44,108 bases of DNA from Candidatus Saccharimonadota bacterium (GCA_027492465.1 JAPUET010000029.1:1-44108), one strand, 5' to 3'. Positions 33,439 to 42,384 are shown, numbered from the stretch's first letter. Numbers and translations: made by a program. The notes: a model not told the origin generated them from the letters alone.

Positions 33439-35124
33439 TTATTGACTCGTTGCAGTTTGGCTCGGCGTCACTACAATCACCACATAGTCCGTTTCGTCGC
33501 CGATAGTTATACCGCTCACGGCATCAACTGATTGTGCCTTAACACCGTAAAGTGCGCTCAGTTTCTCGCCCGTCTTACTTTTTGTCTTGGATCCTACTTT
33601 ATAAATAATGTTTTTTGTGTACTCTTTTTCAGGAGCATTATCGGTGGTATCAATAGTCATACCAAGCGCCTCAAGCTTGTCGGCCTCTGTTTTCGCAAGG
33701 CCCGCGGTTGCTGATCCGTTTAGTACGATCACGTGTGGCTCCTCGCGCTCAATACCCGTTGCATAGAGTTTCTTTTTGATAAATGCTTGAAGATCGTCAA
33801 ACTCAAACTTACCCGCTGCTGGCTGCGCACTTGCAGTAAGAATCTTTTCATCAAGCAAATTAATGCGCACAATTGCATCGTTCGGCACATCGTGTGCCAA
33901 GCTCATAAGTGTACGGATTTCACTAGTATCAAAATTCGTGCGTAAATTTTTACCAACTGCATCAATTAAGCCAGAGACCTTACCAATATTCGTGAGTGTA
34001 CCGGTACTGAGCGCCTTGTCTTTGATTGCAACTATAATTTTTTGCTGATTCTGCTCTCGGTCGAAGTTAGAGTTTCCAAGGCCATAGGTTGGCTCAATGT
34101 CACCTCGAGCCTGCGCTAAGTATAAGGCGTGCTCGGCGTCAAGCTCGGCAGGACCATTTTTGTAATCTATAAAGTGACCATTTGGCGGGCAGTTTTTGAC
34201 CTTTGTTGCCTTAGATGCGTACGGATTACCCCCCATACACTTCCAATCAAAGTTGCTATCCATGACCCCTGGCGCTCCACCACTTCCTTCTATATTGACA
34301 GTCACGGTACCAAGTGCACCAACAATGTCGCGCACTACCGAATAATTAACATGTGCATAGTACGGAATCTCTAAGCCTGTGACTTCGCTTACTTTTTCTT
34401 TTAGCGCAATTGCACCAGCCTTTTCGTCATTTCCATCTTCGTAGTGGCAGCCATATACAACATTAATCTTGCCGCTATACCCAGGCATACATGCTTCGCC
34501 ATACTGCACCTCAAGATCACGCGGAATACTCACCATATAGGCGTCTTTGGTGGTTTGATTAATACTCAGCACCATAATCGAGTCGGTGAGCCATCCCGCT
34601 TCATGACCGGGGTCGTCTTCTGAGGTACCAAACACCAATATATTCGTACGACCACCTGCATCTTGCTGGAGTTTCTTTTGTTGCACCAAGCCAAAGATAT
34701 CGCCATTAAAGACCGAGCTGCTTGCGCTAATCGCTTTATACGCAAGATAGACACCCGCCGCAACAACCCCTACAACAATAAGGATGATTATCCACTTAAT
34801 GATCTTTCGGCGCCGAGATTTCGGGGCCTTTGCATGATGCTTGCGGCGACTCTTTTTTTGCCCCGGTACCGGCTGATCAATTTCGCGCAGCGAATCATCA
34901 ATATCGGCACGCGTTAACCCATGTGTTTCGGTGGGAGTTAGGGCATTTGTTTGTGGCGTAGCAGATGGTTTTTTGCTCACTGTACGACGCGTTTTCGACT
35001 GCGGTACACGAGTACGCTGAAAACTGGTTAAGTCCGCCGGTGGCAGCTTTCTATCAACATCGCTCCCCACCATACCAGGGGAGCGTCGCGGAACAAAGCC
35101 ATCGATGCCGGAATTTTTTACCAT
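33439..35124 (-). CDS. LytR-CpsA-Psr (LCP) family ligase with LytR_C domain
   Basis: LCP enzymes attach glycopolymers from lipid carriers to peptidoglycan. The 561-aa product begins MVKNSGIDGFVPRRSPGM. A 100-residue proline/lysine-rich cytoplasmic part precedes one TM helix near 112-133. The LCP domain (about 165-410) has DSIMVLSINQTTKDAYMVSI, PRDLEV and the arginine-bearing LYLAQARGD, NFDREQNQQKII. A LytR_C domain lies at about 460-555 (HVIVLNGSATAGLAKTEADK). I use the ATG at 35124 because an AAGGGG ribosome site lies 7 nt before it. The open frame upstream to 35190 would run across that site and the candidate promoter. Confidence 0.93.
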   Translation of the reverse strand: MVKNSGIDGFVPRRSPGMVGSDVDRKLPPADLTSFQRTRVPQSKTRRTVSKKPSATPQTNALTPTETHGLTRADIDDSLREIDQPVPGQKKSRRKHHAKAPKSRRRKIIKWIIILIVVGVVAAGVYLAYKAISASSSVFNGDIFGLVQQKKLQQDAGGRTNILVFGTSEDDPGHEAGWLTDSIMVLSINQTTKDAYMVSIPRDLEVQYGEACMPGYSGKINVVYGCHYEDGNDEKAGAIALKEKVSEVTGLEIPYYAHVNYSVVRDIVGALGTVTVNIEGSGGAPGVMDSNFDWKCMGGNPYASKATKVKNCPPNGHFIDYKNGPAELDAEHALYLAQARGDIEPTYGLGNSNFDREQNQQKIIVAIKDKALSTGTLTNIGKVSGLIDAVGKNLRTNFDTSEIRTLMSLAHDVPNDAIVRINLLDEKILTASAQPAAGKFEFDDLQAFIKKKLYATGIEREEPHVIVLNGSATAGLAKTEADKLEALGMTIDTTDNAPEKEYTKNIIYKVGSKTKSKTGEKLSALYGVKAQSVDAVSGITIGDETDYVVIVVTPSQTATSQ

Positions 35125-35226
35125 ATTACTACCCCTTATTGTAGCGGATATAGCCATAAAAAGAAACGCCAAACCGTTTGTGTCTAGCATTTATTTTTAC
35201 CTGGTAATACTGTATACTACGCTGTA

Positions 35227-35838
35227 ATGCAACCAAGCTATCTTACCCGTCATCCAGGACTCAAAGATGCCGTCAGTTTTGTCGGGTTTATTTTGCTGGT
35301 TTTTGTGGGCACACTCCTCATTAACACCTTTATATTCCGCAGTTTTAGCGTGCAGGGTCACAGCATGGACCCAACGCTTGCCGATGGCCAGCGCCTCATT
35401 GTAAACCGCCTACCTATTACCGCCTCGCAGCTCGGCAATAAGCAATATTTTCCCGAGCGCGGTCAAATTATCGTCTTTAAAAACCCACAATTTGTTATTG
35501 GTTCGATGGACGAGTACATCGTAAAACGTGTCATCGCCTTTCCTGGCGAACGTGTCACTGTAACCGATGGAGTACTGAAGGTATATAACGCCGAGCACCC
35601 AACCGGTTACGAACCAGACCTCGCTTGGCGCAAAGATGGCGTTGGTCCTAAATCACCGTCAAGCGGTGAAGGGCTCGATACAACTGTGCCCGATAATACG
35701 GTCTTCGTCAGTGGCGATAACCGCATTGATAATAACTCCTACGACTCACGCACCGGCCTTGGCACCATTCCAACCTTCGATATTGTTGGCCCGGTCTCGC
35801 TACGAATTTATCCGTTCAACAACGTTCACGCGTTTTAG
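35227..35838 (+). CDS. lepB: Signal peptidase I
   Basis: Membrane-bound Ser/Lys protease that removes signal peptides from exported proteins. The 203-aa protein has one TM helix near 17-37, catalytic Ser46 in SVQGHSMDPTL, catalytic Lys100 in EYIVKRVIAFPGERV, and the conserved VFVSGDNRIDNNSYDSRTGLG. TATACT (35213-35218) lies 8 nt before the ATG with no SD. It is divergent from the LCP gene across a 102-nt shared promoter region. The stop overlaps the stop of convergent parB by 2 nt. Confidence 0.96.
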   Translation: MQPSYLTRHPGLKDAVSFVGFILLVFVGTLLINTFIFRSFSVQGHSMDPTLADGQRLIVNRLPITASQLGNKQYFPERGQIIVFKNPQFVIGSMDEYIVKRVIAFPGERVTVTDGVLKVYNAEHPTGYEPDLAWRKDGVGPKSPSSGEGLDTTVPDNTVFVSGDNRIDNNSYDSRTGLGTIPTFDIVGPVSLRIYPFNNVHAF

Positions 35839-36731
35839 CGTTCGAGTAGTTTTGCCAGTCGTTCAAATTCATCTTTGCTCTTGTAGCTAATAACAATCTG
35901 TCCAGCACTATTCGTTGTCTCTTTCACTCGTACATTGGTGCCAAATTGCTTCGCAAGACGCTTAGCGTGTTGTCGAAAAGCGGTATTCACTTCTGGTTTT
36001 GCGGCCGGAGCTTTGCCGGGTTTCGGCGCTGTTTTTGCCCGGGTTGCATATTCTTCAACCATACGCGCACTCCATTCTTCGCGAATAATTCGAGGAATTA
36101 TTGCCTCTATGCTAGCGTCATCAAGGCCAATCAGCGCACGAATCTGCCCTGGCCGAACGGTACCATGCGCAAGTGCCTCACGCGCTACCGACGGCAAGCG
36201 CAGTAAACGCAAAGTGTTGCTCACCGCAGCCGCCGAACGCCCCCCTACCCTGTCACCAATCTGGTCGAGAGTTAAGTTAAATTGATCGCGCAGCTTTAGG
36301 TACGCCGTGGCCGTTTCTAGCGGATTAAGATCGCGACGCTGTAAGTTCTCGATGAGACTCACCTCAAGCTTGTGCTGACCGCTCAGCGTACGCACTAACG
36401 CGGGAATCTTCTCTAGCCCGGCGCGTTCGGCAGCCCGGTAACGACGCTCACCCGCCACAATCATGTAGGCGCCTGCGTGAGGAGTTACGACGATAGGTTG
36501 CAAAATACCATGCTCTTTAATCGAGGCGGCAAGTTCATCAAGCGAAATTTCATCAAAACTGCGTCGCGGCTGATCAGGATCGGCGGTAATTTCCGTCAAT
36601 TTAATCTGGCGCAGGTCGCTAACACTTTCATCTTGCTTTGCGGTAGGATCAAACGATTCATCAAGCAATTCCGTCGGAATTAATGATTCAAAACTGCGTC
36701 CTAGCCCGGTTTTTTTAGCCGACACGTTCAA
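35835..36731 (-). CDS. parB: Chromosome partitioning protein ParB
   Basis: CTP-dependent DNA clamp that loads at parS. The 298-aa protein has the ParB N-terminal domain with SIKEHGILQPIVV and the CTP-binding GERRYRAAERAGL (near 115-127) and LIENLQRRDLNPLETA. A helix-turn-helix region follows (LTLDQIGDRVGGRSAAAVSN), then a C-terminal dimerisation segment. The 5' end overlaps parA by 17 nt. No convincing parS (consensus TGTTTCACGTGAAACA) was seen in the window. Confidence 0.95.
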   Translation of the reverse strand: MNVSAKKTGLGRSFESLIPTELLDESFDPTAKQDESVSDLRQIKLTEITADPDQPRRSFDEISLDELAASIKEHGILQPIVVTPHAGAYMIVAGERRYRAAERAGLEKIPALVRTLSGQHKLEVSLIENLQRRDLNPLETATAYLKLRDQFNLTLDQIGDRVGGRSAAAVSNTLRLLRLPSVAREALAHGTVRPGQIRALIGLDDASIEAIIPRIIREEWSARMVEEYATRAKTAPKPGKAPAAKPEVNTAFRQHAKRLAKQFGTNVRVKETTNSAGQIVISYKSKDEFERLAKLLER

Positions 36732-37497
36732 TCACCTCCTTGGTTACTGCTTTGTAGGCGCGTGCCCCCTTACTGAATTTATCGTACACCCCTATCGGAA
36801 CTCCGTGGCTCGGCGCTTCCGCAAGTCGTACATTACGAGGAATTGTTGCGGTAAATACCTTCGCCGGAAAGTGCTTTGTAATTTCTGCAAGCACCTGTGT
36901 AGAAAGTGAGGTCCGACTATCTACCATGGTTGGCAATACGCCTACAAGGTCGAGCGTAGGATTAAGACTCTTGCGGATGAGTTTCATTGTCTCGAGCAAT
37001 TGCCCCAAGCCTTCAAGCGCGTAAAATTCGGCCTGTACCGGTAGCAGTACGTAGCGCGCCGCAATCAGGGCATTAACGGTTAGCAGGCTCAAACTTGGCG
37101 GGCAGTCAATAATAATATATTCATACCGCTCACCCAGCGACTGAATCGCGTATTTAAGGCGGCTAAACCGATGTTCTGCTTGCGCCATTTCAACCTCTGT
37201 GTTCGCGAGGCTTGGTTCGGTAGGGGCAACGCTAAGGTGCTTAAATTCCGTTGGCGTAATTACCTCGGCAAGCGACTTTTTACCTAAAATAACATCCGCC
37301 ATGGTCGCCTCTAGAGCTTGCTTATCGATACCAAGCCCGCTTGTTGCATTTCCCTGGGGATCAAAATCAATTAACAGCGTGCTATGGTCCGATTTTGCCA
37401 AATAATACGCAATATTGATGGCCGTTGTCGTCTTGCCAACGCCCCCTTTTTGGTTTGTCACCGCAATAATAGTCGATGGTTTTGGTGTCCCCTGCAT
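36715..37497 (-). CDS. parA: Chromosome partitioning ATPase ParA (Soj)
   Basis: Deviant Walker ATPase that forms DNA-bound gradients moved by ParB. The 260-aa protein has the deviant Walker A KGGVGKT at 17-23, LLIDFDPQGNATSGLG (Walker A') and YIIIDCPPSLSLLTVNAL (Walker B). It lacks an N-terminal DNA-binding extension, so it is the chromosomal Soj type. TATAAT (37507-37512) lies 9 nt before the ATG. It precedes and overlaps parB. No dnaA, rnpA or rpmH is near, so the window gives no direct sign of the origin. Confidence 0.96.
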   Translation of the reverse strand: MQGTPKPSTIIAVTNQKGGVGKTTTAINIAYYLAKSDHSTLLIDFDPQGNATSGLGIDKQALEATMADVILGKKSLAEVITPTEFKHLSVAPTEPSLANTEVEMAQAEHRFSRLKYAIQSLGERYEYIIIDCPPSLSLLTVNALIAARYVLLPVQAEFYALEGLGQLLETMKLIRKSLNPTLDLVGVLPTMVDSRTSLSTQVLAEITKHFPAKVFTATIPRNVRLAEAPSHGVPIGVYDKFSKGARAYKAVTKEVIERVG

Positions 37498-37552
37498 GTA
37501 GCTATAATTATACCTTAAGTAGTAAACAGATTCTAGATACTAGATTATAGAT

Positions 37553-37590
37553 ATTAAAACAGAAAACAGCGCACATTGTACGTTGTTTCC
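37553..37590 (-). terminator. Weak candidate terminator after rplU
   Basis: Minus strand: GGAAACAACG, a 9-nt loop, CGCTGTTTTC (8 of 10 bases paired), followed by TGTTTTAA. The 114-bp gap between parA and rplU also has a longer imperfect inverted repeat (AAGTAG near 37517 with CTACTT near 37612). Nothing else is recognised in it. Confidence 0.4.
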
Positions 37591-37611
37591 CTGGCATCTA
37601 AAATCTAGACT

Positions 37612-37917
37612 CTACTTAATAGAAGCTATTTCGATTTTAGTATATTTCTGGCGGTGGCCAGTTTGGGTGTTAACACGTTTTTTGCTTTTGTAGCGAATAA
37701 CGCGTACTTTTTCGCCAGCGACTTTTTCGTCGACAACTTTTGCTTTCACTGCAACACCCTTCACGAGTGGCGTACCGACTGTCGTCTTGTCGCCATCAAT
37801 TACGAGGAGTGCGTCGAGAGTGAGTTCTTTTGTGCCTTCAGGGAGGAGGTCCACCAGGAGGGTCTCTTTTTCGGCTACAAGATACTGCTTGCCACCGATT
37901 TTCACGACTGCTTTCAT
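37612..37917 (-). CDS. rplU: 50S ribosomal protein L21
   Basis: The 101-aa protein starts MKAVVKIGGKQYLVAEKETL and ends with the L21 hallmark VIRYKSKKRVNTQTGHRQKY. An SD (AAGGA) lies 6 nt before the ATG. In most bacteria rpmA (L27) follows in the same operon. Here there is no L27 gene on either side: the next gene downstream is parA, with its own promoter, so the classical rplU-rpmA pair is split or L27 lies elsewhere. Confidence 0.96.
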   Translation of the reverse strand: MKAVVKIGGKQYLVAEKETLLVDLLPEGTKELTLDALLVIDGDKTTVGTPLVKGVAVKAKVVDEKVAGEKVRVIRYKSKKRVNTQTGHRQKYTKIEIASIK

Positions 37918-37969
37918 AATTTTCCTTAAATTAAATTACCTTCAATGAAGTATTGTAACAGATGTAGGG

Positions 37970-38800
37970 TTATTTTACAATCCCGCCACACACAACGTTA
38001 TTGGCATGAAGCCAGCCTTCAAGCGTTCCTCCATCTAGATACTGCCCTTTTGCTCGAACCAGTCTCATATGCTGGCTACCGTTTTCTAAAAGTTCAGTAA
38101 ATGGAGTAAATATATAGTACTCGCCGTCCACATCCGTCGCTACGTAACGCTTTATGGCCTGCAGCATTTCATAAGTTAATAAGTATTTGCTAACATTTTT
38201 TATAAATGGGCTCGGTGGTGTATCGGGGTGCTCATCTATCCGTATAAAGTTATCATCTACATCGGCTACAATTGACCCGTATCGACCGGTAATCGTATCG
38301 TCATCATTGAGCGCGGCACCTAGAATACCATTATAGCCTTCAGGAGTGTTCTCTATTAGTCGTCGTACCTCGCTAGACTCATCAATATTATAAAAGAAAT
38401 CATCGCCCATAAGCACAACTACCGGCTCGTCCGGACCGACAAAGTCAGCCGCAAGCGCTACAGGAACAGCCGTGCCATATTTACCATAGCTAGGCTGGGT
38501 GATAAAGTGCAACTTAACATCTTTCAGGGGCGTAATAAGAGGGAGTAGATCTTCCTTGCCATTCCGGACCAAATAATCTTTCAGTTTAATATTAGTACGG
38601 TAGTATTCTTCGAGCTGGGTGCTATCTTCACCTACCACAAATATTAACTCAGTAATACCAGCCTTTAAACAATCTTGAACAACATAGTCAACTATAGGGC
38701 GATTACCGACAGGTAACATGCATTTTTCGATCGTCTTAGTAATTGGCAGTCGGCGAGCACCCCACCCTGCCACAGGAATAATTGCTTTTGTAATCGTCAT
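37970..38800 (-). CDS. galU: UTP-glucose-1-phosphate uridylyltransferase (GalU-like)
   Basis: Nucleotidyltransferase of 276 aa making a sugar-nucleotide, probably UDP-glucose. The N-terminal motif reads KAIIPVAGWGARRLPITKTI and then EKCMLPVGNRPIVDYVVQD, whereas typical GalU has AGLGTRFLPATKAIPKEMLP. The lysine and LP elements are kept but the glycine-rich loop is altered (GWGARR). Later VVLMGDDFFY gives the metal-binding aspartate and GRYGSI follows. TATACT (38807-38812) lies 6 nt before the ATG. Together with galE at the window end it suggests UDP-hexose supply for the glycopolymers attached by the LCP enzymes. Confidence 0.85.
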   Translation of the reverse strand: MTITKAIIPVAGWGARRLPITKTIEKCMLPVGNRPIVDYVVQDCLKAGITELIFVVGEDSTQLEEYYRTNIKLKDYLVRNGKEDLLPLITPLKDVKLHFITQPSYGKYGTAVPVALAADFVGPDEPVVVLMGDDFFYNIDESSEVRRLIENTPEGYNGILGAALNDDDTITGRYGSIVADVDDNFIRIDEHPDTPPSPFIKNVSKYLLTYEMLQAIKRYVATDVDGEYYIFTPFTELLENGSQHMRLVRAKGQYLDGGTLEGWLHANNVVCGGIVK

Positions 38801-38834
38801 TACTTTAGTATAGCGCAGTTGCTAAGGTTGCCAC

Positions 38835-39068
38835 TTATTCGTCGTCGGATGCAAAATTAAACCATGTCGGGTCTTTTGCGATATCTTCTTCAACGCTACT
38901 CCAAAACTCTGTGAGCGAACGACTATCTGGTGTTGGCTCTAACTGCCAGGTTTCTTCATGAGAATCCTCAATCGCTTGGATCAATTCATCATCTTCATCA
39001 GCTACCGGATTCAGGTGAATCCCGTGTGAGCTATTGGTGTATCGTGAGTGTGATTTTAAGTGCAGCAT
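38835..39068 (-). CDS. Small acidic protein, unknown function
   Basis: A 77-aa product with a basic/histidine N-terminus (MLHLKSHSRYTNSSHGIHL) and a strongly acidic rest (DEDDELIQAIEDSHEETW). No TM segment, cysteine motif or known domain. The frame is supported by a promoter with TTGACT -35 and 17-bp spacer and by a second TATAAA 7 nt before the ATG. It lies 34 nt upstream of galU on the same strand, separated by the galU promoter. I do not recognise it. Confidence 0.6.
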   Translation of the reverse strand: MLHLKSHSRYTNSSHGIHLNPVADEDDELIQAIEDSHEETWQLEPTPDSRSLTEFWSSVEEDIAKDPTWFNFASDDE

Positions 39069-39123
39069 GTTTGTGTTTATAGGTTTATATTTCTATTTAA
39101 GCACAAACATATTAAAAAGTCAA
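39067..39123 (-). promoter_or_regulatory. Promoter region of the small acidic protein with a 9-bp inverted repeat
   Basis: -35 TTGACT (39118-39123), 17-bp spacer, -10-like TTAAAT (39095-39100), and a second -10 TATAAA (39076-39081) close to the ATG. The perfect inverted repeat ATGTTTGTG (39067-39075) / CACAAACAT (39102-39110) spans the -10 area and the start codon. It could be an operator or an mRNA hairpin hiding the start. Confidence 0.45.
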
Positions 39124-39125
39124 GT

Positions 39126-40391
39126 CTACGCGCTACGTCCGCGACCAATAGCCCGTATCACCCCTCTGACTGTAAGCCACGCCACAATCGCGCCTGCGAC
39201 AATTGCCACCCACCAATACCAAGCCAAGCCGCCGCGAGATTCGCTCGGTACGGCAGTATCGGATGTTGCGGCTAGCGTGCGAGCTGCAGCAGCGCCCGTA
39301 TCACCCGCCGACGGCACGGCACTATTATCATCGTTGTTCACTCCACGATCAAGCGCCGCTTGAGCCTCTGCCGATACCTGAGGCGCCAAAAAGTAACGAG
39401 ATGTATCCGTATCCGAAGCCACCGCTACCTCTTTGGTCGTATCACTTGTAGCTGTATCGTCGTCAGTACCGCTGCCACTCGGCGCATATATCGTTGCATT
39501 TCTAATACTACTTGTACCTTGATTTCCCGCGGCATCCAGCGCACTCAGCGAGACAGTGTGTGTCCCAACAGAAAGTCCGGCAATCTGGAACGAAAAGGTA
39601 CCGTCAGAAGCAGCCGTCGCCGTATCCGAAAGTAACACGCCGTCTACCGTTATATATAGCACTGTCACTCCTGGCTCAACCGTCCCACTCACCGTAATGG
39701 CACTTCCGGCCACTACCGAGCTAATAGGTTCAAGAGTAATTGCTGGCGGTATCGTATCTGGAGGTACGGTAACTAAAGCCGTTTTTGGTGCACTTGTTCC
39801 TTCGTGCTGCAGAGCATCTTTTGCCAAAACAGTAATAGTGTAACTGCCAGCACTCAGCCCACTAATGGTAGCAGCAAACGCGCCATTACTTACCGAAATG
39901 TTAGTTGCTGCCGCATTGCCATCTATAAATAAGGTCGCCTCAGTAATATCGGGGTCATCTATTGTGCCCGATATCGCCACATCTTGACCTTCAACAACCG
40001 GTGCAATATCGTCTAATGTCACGGTTGGTTCTTTATCAAGTATGAAATGCAATTCACTGCTATTCCCCGAGGCATCAGTTGCAACCACCGTATGCTGGCC
40101 CTGCCCTGAAACATCTACCATATAACTTGGTGCCGAACCGGTAAATGGCGTATCCGCCACACCATCCAATGTTACAGAATCTAGCTCGTCTTCGGTAATT
40201 GTTAGGGTAACACTCTCGGCTACAACGACCTCACCTTCTTGCAGGCTAAACGTAGGCGCGGTTGTATCTTCTGCCGCATGCGCGGTAGAGGGGAAAGATT
40301 GCTGATTCAGTATTATCGAGCCTAGTAGAATGACACTTACGAAAGCAATATGTATAGTTCGGCTTAACGGCCCTTTTCGCGCGGCTACCAT
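39126..40391 (-). CDS. Surface protein with Ig-like domains and C-terminal membrane anchor
   Basis: The 421-aa protein has a signal peptide (cleavage near STAHA-AED, residue 40). Three beta-sandwich Ig-like domains (about 45-118, 120-208, 212-305) follow, with repeated features such as TDASGNSS, AKDALQHEG and ALDAAGNQG. A threonine/aspartate/alanine-rich stalk (305-390) precedes a TM helix near 392-412 with a basic end (RAIGRGRSA). There is no LPXTG motif. This is the layout of a membrane-anchored adhesin or stalk protein. It is preceded by a strong SD GGGAGGAG and lies downstream of an LCP gene. A role in host-cell contact is possible but unproven. Confidence 0.8.
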   Translation of the reverse strand: MVAARKGPLSRTIHIAFVSVILLGSIILNQQSFPSTAHAAEDTTAPTFSLQEGEVVVAESVTLTITEDELDSVTLDGVADTPFTGSAPSYMVDVSGQGQHTVVATDASGNSSELHFILDKEPTVTLDDIAPVVEGQDVAISGTIDDPDITEATLFIDGNAAATNISVSNGAFAATISGLSAGSYTITVLAKDALQHEGTSAPKTALVTVPPDTIPPAITLEPISSVVAGSAITVSGTVEPGVTVLYITVDGVLLSDTATAASDGTFSFQIAGLSVGTHTVSLSALDAAGNQGTSSIRNATIYAPSGSGTDDDTATSDTTKEVAVASDTDTSRYFLAPQVSAEAQAALDRGVNNDDNSAVPSAGDTGAAAARTLAATSDTAVPSESRGGLAWYWWVAIVAGAIVAWLTVRGVIRAIGRGRSA

Positions 40392-40451
40392 CCTCGCTCC
40401 TCCCTACGGTTAACTGATGTTTCTGCCTTGTCCCCACCGTATCTTGTTTCT

Positions 40452-40480
40452 ATTGTACAGTTATCGGGCAATAGGTTCAA
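40452..40480 (-). promoter_or_regulatory. Promoter of the Ig-like surface protein
   Basis: Minus strand -35 TTGAAC (40475-40480), 17-bp spacer, -10 TACAAT (40452-40457). The leader is about 55 nt and ends in the SD GGGAGGAG, so this gene belongs to the leadered class. Confidence 0.6.
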
Positions 40481-40487
40481 CTTCTCC

Positions 40488-41918
40488 TTAGTCGCGGCCC
40501 TTCAATGTGTCGGTAATTTTCTGCTTTGCGACATCGACTGTTTGTTGGTCTGGCACCATTACATACAAAGGTTGTGCACCCATGCTGTATGTGGCGCTCG
40601 TCGCCCCTGTTCCGTCTACGCTAATAGATTCTACGCTCCATGCGTGTAACGTATCCAATTGGCGATTAGCGAGCTTTGTCAGGTTATCTTGCCCTATGTT
40701 TGTTTGTACGGCACTCTGCGCAGCTTTCAAGATACTTTGATAATTGAGAATATTCCTAGGATTATTCATCTTGGCAATAATCGCCTCTATTACCCGTTGC
40801 TGATTCTTTCCGCGCTGCCTATCGCCCTCACTAAAGCTGTAGCGCTCACGGGCGAACTCAAGCGCACGCTTGCCGTCTACATAATTAGCACCGGTATGAA
40901 ACGACTTGAAATCATAGTCCGAATACACCTCTACCCCGCCCATTGCGTCGATAATCTCCACTAGCGAATCAAAATTAACGCGCACATAAGCTTCTATACT
41001 AGTGCCATATAAATCTTCTAGGGTTTGGCGTGACATATCTATGCCGTACAGTCCCGCGTGGGTCAGCTTATCTTTGGTGCCAGTGGTACCATGAAGTTGC
41101 ACATAGTAATCGCGAGGGGTATTCACGAGTAAAATATGGTTTGTCTGCGGATTAATAACTGCTAGCATATTCACATCACTCCGCGACACCGTACTAACAG
41201 CGCCGTAAGTATCGATACCACTAATGTATAGCACAAATGGCTTACTAACATCGACCGTGGTGGCCGCAGCGTTCTTTGAGCGAACCGTAAAGGTGGCAAG
41301 AACTTCTATAGAAGCGTATATTTGTGGTGTATTGTCGCGCACTGCTTCCATATAAGCACTACTAAGCACCCCAGAATCTGCCGCCTTGTCGTTAAGCGCA
41401 GTCACAAGCGCCGCCAAATTATCATAATTTACGGGCTTGGCAGGCGTCTTGCGCGCAAGCTCCTGCGTTACCTCGCTCTCGCTGTGGTCGCCCTGCAGTA
41501 GCGCAGCCGTAGCAAGCGTATTAAGGGTTAAATGGCGATCTTTGAGGGCCACCACACTATAGGTTTCAGTGGTGTATTCGGTTTGCTGAATGGTTGCGAT
41601 AAACCCGTGCAAGGTAACCGCGGTACTAAAAGCCCCCACGCTAACCACGCCAACAAGCAGCGACAGCGCGATAAGCCACACGTTTTTCGCGGTCGATACA
41701 TGGCTGCGTAATTGGGCACGAAGTATTACGGCCATCGCCACGGCACTCACTAGCACCAGCACTACAAGATACTTGCCCGGAATAAACTTCACTACTACAA
41801 GCGCAATTATTGCGGCCACGTACAGAGTAGCCGCTAGCAGGGCGAGAAGTTTGCGTACCGTATCTAGCGATAGTTTACGGTACCACGCGGGCGGTGGCGT
41901 TACTTGCTTTTTTGTCAT
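40488..41918 (-). CDS. LCP-family protein (second copy, three-TM type)
   Basis: The 476-aa protein has three N-terminal TM helices near 22-45, 50-68 and 80-104. An extracytoplasmic accessory domain (about 115-230) follows, then the LCP domain with SRSDVNMLAVINPQTNHILL, NTPRDYYVQL, NFDSLVEIIDAMGGVEVYSD and ALEFARERYSFSEGDRQRGKNQQRVI, including the conserved arginines. No LytR_C domain follows. The three-TM start is the form seen in CpsA-like LCP proteins, unlike the one-TM copy at 33439-35124. Its ATG lies 17 nt after the VanZ-like gene stop, with a -10-like CATAAT 8 nt upstream. Confidence 0.93.
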   Translation of the reverse strand: MTKKQVTPPPAWYRKLSLDTVRKLLALLAATLYVAAIIALVVVKFIPGKYLVVLVLVSAVAMAVILRAQLRSHVSTAKNVWLIALSLLVGVVSVGAFSTAVTLHGFIATIQQTEYTTETYSVVALKDRHLTLNTLATAALLQGDHSESEVTQELARKTPAKPVNYDNLAALVTALNDKAADSGVLSSAYMEAVRDNTPQIYASIEVLATFTVRSKNAAATTVDVSKPFVLYISGIDTYGAVSTVSRSDVNMLAVINPQTNHILLVNTPRDYYVQLHGTTGTKDKLTHAGLYGIDMSRQTLEDLYGTSIEAYVRVNFDSLVEIIDAMGGVEVYSDYDFKSFHTGANYVDGKRALEFARERYSFSEGDRQRGKNQQRVIEAIIAKMNNPRNILNYQSILKAAQSAVQTNIGQDNLTKLANRQLDTLHAWSVESISVDGTGATSATYSMGAQPLYVMVPDQQTVDVAKQKITDTLKGRD

Positions 41919-41934
41919 TGCACTATATTATGCA

Positions 41935-42384
41935 TTATTTTTTGATATTATGCAATCGTCGCACTCTGTCAATGAGCGCATGGCTCGCAACTCCAATGCT
42001 CGCAGCGGCGGTATCAATCAGTACATCGCGCACTTCCCCGCTACGCCCATGAATAAATAGTTGGTGCGCTTCGTCAAAGCACGCATAGCCACAAGCAATC
42101 ACGATTGCCAGCAGAACAGCTTTTTTACGGGCCATAGTGTGGGTGCGTAGCGCATTATAAATAAGCACGCCAAGTATTAAGTATAAAAACGTATGAGCAG
42201 CTTTGCGTGTGATGAACGATAGCAAGCTTTCGTCGGTACTGCCAGTGACGGTGCCTAAGTATGAAGCAAAAAATTCACTTTGCCCCTGCGAAACAGTCGA
42301 ATTCTGTGCCGAAAATAGAAATATCACTACCATCCAGATAGCAACTAAAGCGTAGCTGAGGTACTGTTTTGTTCGTGAAGACAT
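41935..42384 (-). CDS. VanZ-like membrane protein
   Basis: The 149-aa protein has four TM segments (about 9-26, 64-82, 90-107, 122-140). It shows the VanZ family pattern WMVVIFLFSAQNS at the start, ITRKAAHTFLYLILGVLIY in the middle, and CFDEAHQLFIHGRSGEVRDVLID at the end with the conserved DE-H-Q-F-GR-D residues. VanZ members affect glycopeptide resistance or envelope lipids; their biochemical role is not settled. TACAAT (42393-42398) lies 8 nt before the ATG. It is probably cotranscribed with the LCP gene. Confidence 0.85.
   Translation of the reverse strand: MSSRTKQYLSYALVAIWMVVIFLFSAQNSTVSQGQSEFFASYLGTVTGSTDESLLSFITRKAAHTFLYLILGVLIYNALRTHTMARKKAVLLAIVIACGYACFDEAHQLFIHGRSGEVRDVLIDTAAASIGVASHALIDRVRRLHNIKK

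Noticed and set aside
37498-37611. parS site or origin near parAB
   Set aside because: No close match to the TGTTTCACGTGAAACA consensus is visible, and no dnaA, DnaA-box cluster or rpmH is present. The A/T-rich repeats look like a weak terminator and promoter spacer.
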